Shown here in pieces: positions 40,737 to 41,599 of a stretch of 41,599 bases of DNA. A model generated the notes under the pieces. The model was not told the DNA's origin. It worked only from the letters and a program-made list of their open reading frames with translations, and did not search any database. Location: NCBI GenBank assembly GCA_030730365.1, contig JANQVJ010000069.1, positions 16,945-58,543 of the forward strand, given 5' to 3'. The position numbers were made by a program, and so were the translations under genes. The first letter of the stretch is position 1. Every line of letters begins with the position of its first letter. The DNA comes from Verrucomicrobiales bacterium (GTDB lineage Bacteria > Verrucomicrobiota > Verrucomicrobiia > Verrucomicrobiales > DEV007).

Positions 40737-41393
40737 ATGGTCTCCAGTACGGTTGAAAATTATTTAAAAGCGATCCTCCACCTGCAAGGGGAAGGGGGCC
40801 GCAGCACCACCGTGGGGGAGATCGCGAAAGAGCTGGGGGTCACGCCCGGAACGGTTACGATCATGATGCGTCATCTCAAGGAGCGCAGCCTCATTGCTTA
40901 CGAACCACGTCGTGGGCTCTCGCTTCTTGCCCACGGCCGGTCCGAAGCGCTCAAAGTAGTCCGTCGCCACCGGCTCATTGAGACCTTCCTCGTTGAAGTC
41001 ATGCAACTCGACTGGTCCGAGGTCCACGAGGAAGCCGAGATCCTCGAGCATGTCATCTCTGATCGTCTCCTCGATCGCATGGACAAGATGCTGGGGGAGC
41101 CGACCCACGATCCGCATGGTGATCCCATTCCGGATCGGCACGGGATCCTCGCGGAGGATAGGGCCGTGCCACTCGTCGAGGTCGGGGAGGGGCGCTACCG
41201 CGTCGTTCGTGTTTCTGATGAGGACTCGGCTCTGCTCGGGTGGCTCAATGAAAAGGGACTTACGATAGGGGAGGAAATACGGCTAACGCATCCTGATCGG
41301 GCCGCGGGTCTGCTCGAACTGGCGCGTAGCGGAGGGGAAAAGGTTCAACTCGGGATGCAGGTGGCCGGTCAGGTTTTTGTTGAAGCGCTCTGA
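40737..41393 (+). CDS. mntR: DtxR-family metal-dependent regulator with FeoA-like domain (MntR/TroR)
   Basis: A 218-residue three-domain regulator. The winged helix covers 1-65 (EIAKELGVTPGTVTIMMRHL), the dimerisation and metal domain 70-130 (RRHRLIETFLVEV, VHEEAEILEHVISDRL), and an FeoA/SH3-like domain 150-218. At the position that separates DtxR (Cys102) from MntR (Glu99) it has E101, which favours manganese selectivity. N8 and K11 replace the Asp8/Glu11 pair of Bacillus MntR, so one metal site is altered. Divergent from troA with the 9-4-9 palindrome between them, it should repress the operon when metal is sufficient. Confidence 0.93.
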   Translation: MVSSTVENYLKAILHLQGEGGRSTTVGEIAKELGVTPGTVTIMMRHLKERSLIAYEPRRGLSLLAHGRSEALKVVRRHRLIETFLVEVMQLDWSEVHEEAEILEHVISDRLLDRMDKMLGEPTHDPHGDPIPDRHGILAEDRAVPLVEVGEGRYRVVRVSDEDSALLGWLNEKGLTIGEEIRLTHPDRAAGLLELARSGGEKVQLGMQVAGQVFVEAL

Positions 41394-41464
41394 GCGGGGA
41401 GAATTCTTTTCCTTGCGAAAGCTCGAGAAGCCAGCATCTTAGCGACCCGCAGCATTTCAACAAT

Positions 41465-41552
41465 GGACAGATGTCTGAGCGGTTTAAGGAGCACGCTTGG
41501 AAAGCGTGTGTAGGGCAACCTACCGTGGGTTCGAATCCCACTCTGTCCGCCA
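41465..41552 (+). tRNA. tRNA-Ser (anticodon GGA)
   Basis: The acceptor stem GGACAGA pairs with TCTGTCC. The anticodon stem CACGC/GCGTG carries the loop TTGGAAA with anticodon GGA (41499-41501). A long variable arm (GTAGG/CCTAC) is typical of tRNA-Ser, and the T arm is GTGGG-TTCGAAT-CCCAC. Discriminator G and an encoded CCA (41550-41552) end it. It reads Ser codons UCC and UCU. Confidence 0.97.
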
Positions 41553-41597
41553 TCAATCGACCTCAGGCCCAACTAAGCGGGCCTGAGGTCGATTGAT
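41552..41597 (+). terminator. 19-bp perfect inverted repeat after tRNA-Ser
   Basis: ATCAATCGACCTCAGGCCC (41552-41570) and GGGCCTGAGGTCGATTGAT (41579-41597) are perfect arms around an 8-nt loop. The first base of the left arm is the last A of the tRNA CCA. Two more T follow before the window ends, so a T-run may continue outside. It is probably the tRNA terminator, though the stem is unusually long. Confidence 0.6.
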
Positions 41598-41599
41598 TT

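Noticed and set aside
41369..41572. Minus-strand frame over tRNA-Ser containing SGIRTHGRLPYTRFPSVL
   Set aside because: This is the well-known false protein that arises from reading tRNA-Ser on the opposite strand. It has no coding value.

Overview
The window is a GC-rich, gene-dense bacterial chromosome segment. The organism is most likely a member of the PVC superphylum, probably a Verrucomicrobiota. This is an inference from gene content: a DUF1080 protein, a secreted GH32-like propeller protein of the planctomycete/verrucomicrobial type, a eukaryote-type UDP-sugar pyrophosphorylase, and a metal ABC permease fused to a DtxR-type repressor, an architecture best known from Chlamydia (YtgCR). 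No rRNA, CRISPR array, prophage or intact insertion sequence was seen.

Layout. 1-280: copies of a palindromic interspersed repeat. 278-4380: secreted carbohydrate-related proteins, a thioredoxin-fold protein and a cytochrome P450. 4585-8467: rsfS, cinA and a large membrane-anchored ASH/fibronectin III protein. 8470-14664: a rhomboid-like membrane protein, the glycine cleavage genes gcvT, gcvH and gcvP (with an unusual 504-bp gap after gcvT) and an MTH1-like Nudix hydrolase. 14665-15682: a decayed region with an internally deleted IS256-type transposase remnant. 15683-20990: a cytochrome c'-like protein, pyruvate kinase, class II aldolase, aat, and thiH-thiS. 21151-25171: acpP, an unknown protein, a LysM protein with a degenerate L,D-transpeptidase domain, accA, a small membrane protein and a SpoU-type RNA methyltransferase. 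25441-31691: two DoxX-like proteins, an M19 dipeptidase, a patch of hairpin repeats, a D-threonine-aldolase-like enzyme with a RidA partner, a UAP1-type pyrophosphorylase and proC. 32008-35588: a small HTH regulator divergent from a small protein, an NfeD-type protease with two ClpP-like domains, and a His-rich lipoprotein. 35682-41393: a metal uptake operon (troA-troB-troC/DtxR fusion-troD-outer membrane protein), divergent from a MntR/TroR regulator. 41465-41552: tRNA-Ser(GGA), followed by a 19-bp perfect inverted repeat at the window end.

How the parts work together. The strongest system is the TroABCD-like manganese/iron/zinc importer. It has two DtxR-family sensing modules: a free MntR (40737-41393) and one fused to the C terminus of a permease (37441-38796). 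A perfect 9-4-9 palindrome lies in the shared promoter region and is the obvious operator candidate. The operon ends with a predicted beta-barrel protein joined by an ATGA overlap. The other genes are mostly housekeeping: glycolysis, glycine cleavage, fatty-acid synthesis, thiamin and proline biosynthesis.
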